From NCBI GenBank assembly GCA_900119625.1, contig FPKD01000009.1, positions 40,549 through 104,548 of the forward strand: 64,000 nucleotides of DNA. The letters are read 5' to 3'. The stretch is from Olsenella sp. kh2p3. GTDB taxonomy: Bacteria > Actinomycetota > Coriobacteriia > Coriobacteriales > Atopobiaceae. Below are positions 63,550-64,000 of the stretch, piece after piece. The notes beneath the pieces are model-generated. The model searched no databases and was not told where the DNA came from. It saw only the letters and a program-made list of their open reading frames with translations. Both the position numbers and the translations under genes were made by a program. Every line of letters begins with the position of its first letter. Within the stretch, counting starts at the first letter, position 1.

Positions 63550-63699
63550 GCACAAAATTTGCGGTTGACGGCCTTTTTCGGGGGTTCCGCTTAGTATCAC
63601 CTGGCAGGTACCATTTCGCTACCTGCGGCTCCGCAAAAAGTTAGAGCTTTCGTACTCGGCGATTCGCCCAAAATGGGCCGTCAACCGCAAATTTTGGGC
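63550..63699. repeat. 150-bp palindromic structured repeat, copy 2
   Basis: Same length and internal plan as 11866-12015. Terminal arms: GCACAAAATTTGCGGTTGAC in the left arm and its near-complement on the right (one outer mismatch). Inside the arms CCGGTC of copy 1 is replaced by ACGGCC, and the right arm changes to match. The internal stem is CAGGTA/TACCTG here. It directly abuts the IS sequence. Confidence 0.85.
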
Positions 63700-63771
63700 T
63701 CTTCGGTGGTTTCTGTGGGAGAGATTCCGGCATAGGCCCAGCTCAGCGGGCGAAAACAACGATCTGGAACT

Positions 63772-63797
63772 GAAACGGCCCCGGGAGGGGCCGTTTC
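63772..63797 (+). terminator. Hairpin upstream of the transposase gene
   Basis: A perfect 11-bp stem (GAAACGGCCCC at 63772-63782 with 63787-63797) and a GGGA loop, without a T run. Hairpins here commonly shield transposase genes from outside transcription. Confidence 0.6.
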
Positions 63798-63854
63798 CGC
63801 GTCATCCGCCTATGATTGCTAAGCCAAATTCAGACAACCGAAGAGGTGTGACGC

Positions 63855-64000
63855 ATGAAGAGTCTACTACTTCTCGCCCTCGGTCTGGCCCGCACGGTCG
63901 TCCTGGGCGCGCGCATCGAGGCCGAGCGCATCGTCGTGAGCGTCCGGCCCTACAAGCGCGAGCAGCGCCGCTGCCCCGTATGCGGCAGGGCCTGCGACTT
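63855..64000 (+). mobile_element. ISL3-family transposase, 5' part
   Basis: The first 48 codons are visible before the window ends. LGARIEAERIVVSVRPYKR followed by RRCPVCGRACD is the N-terminal zinc-finger region of ISL3-type transposases. The ATG follows AAGAGGTGTG. The IS left end probably lies just after the 150-bp repeat, near the GGCTCTTCGGTGGTTT at 63698-63713, but the right end cannot be seen. Confidence 0.75.

Overview
The window looks like the chromosome of a high-GC anaerobic actinobacterium of the class Coriobacteriia, most likely an Olsenella/Atopobiaceae relative. I infer this from the strong G/C bias at third codon positions, the butyrate kinase/phosphotransacylase pair, a soluble fumarate-reductase-type flavoprotein with iron-sulfur partners, and the many FMN/FAD oxidoreductases. 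No database search was possible, so the taxon is an inference.

Layout. 1-2.7 kb (minus strand): acyl-phosphate fermentation genes (butyrate kinase, phosphate acyltransferase) and a small membrane protein, divergent from a PucR-type regulator. 4.5-10.5 kb: FMN reductase-like protein, FAD-dependent reductase and two multi-cluster Fe-S/flavin proteins that look like one electron-transfer chain. 10.6-12.7 kb: membrane-tethered LuxR-type regulator, a 40-aa membrane peptide, a 150-bp structured repeat, and a ferredoxin-fold protein without cluster ligands. 12.7-24.3 kb: core information-processing block rimP-nusA-infB-rbfA-nrnA-truB-ribF-dnaG-rpoD, with several 4-base overlaps. 24.3-31.5 kb: yaaA, a PNPOx-like protein, DUF554, LysR with azlCD, an MFS exporter and a GNAT acetyltransferase, interspersed with inverted-repeat elements.

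31.67-39.15 kb is a mobilizable genomic island inserted in the 3' end of tRNA-Pro(GGG). It has 48-bp direct repeats, a tyrosine integrase, repeated integrase-arm-like sites at both ends, an MmeI-type restriction-modification enzyme, a putative oriT with MobC but no relaxase, an excisionase-like protein, a winged-helix protein followed by an iteron-like TGTCAT cluster, and one unknown cargo gene. On the other side of the tRNA, 39.6-52.3 kb holds a tightly overlapping seven-gene operon: RHH regulator, SNF2 helicase, DUF4391, type III methylase Mod, AlbA_2/ATPase regulator, type III Res, and a DUF262-HNH (GmrSD-like) nuclease. This is the strongest candidate for an extended, composite anti-phage system.

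52.4-56.1 kb is a decaying accessory zone: SDR and TetR pair, an orphan small protein with a 20-bp palindromic operator beside a gutted Fic gene, and hipB with a 5'-deleted hipA. 56.1-63.5 kb is a redox-stress region: MerR, flavin reductase, aldo/keto reductase, two truncated reading frames, flavodoxin-like reductases, two cyclophilin-fold proteins, and an Rrf2-controlled alcohol dehydrogenase and nitroreductase. The window ends with a second copy of the 150-bp structured repeat and the start of an ISL3-type transposase.
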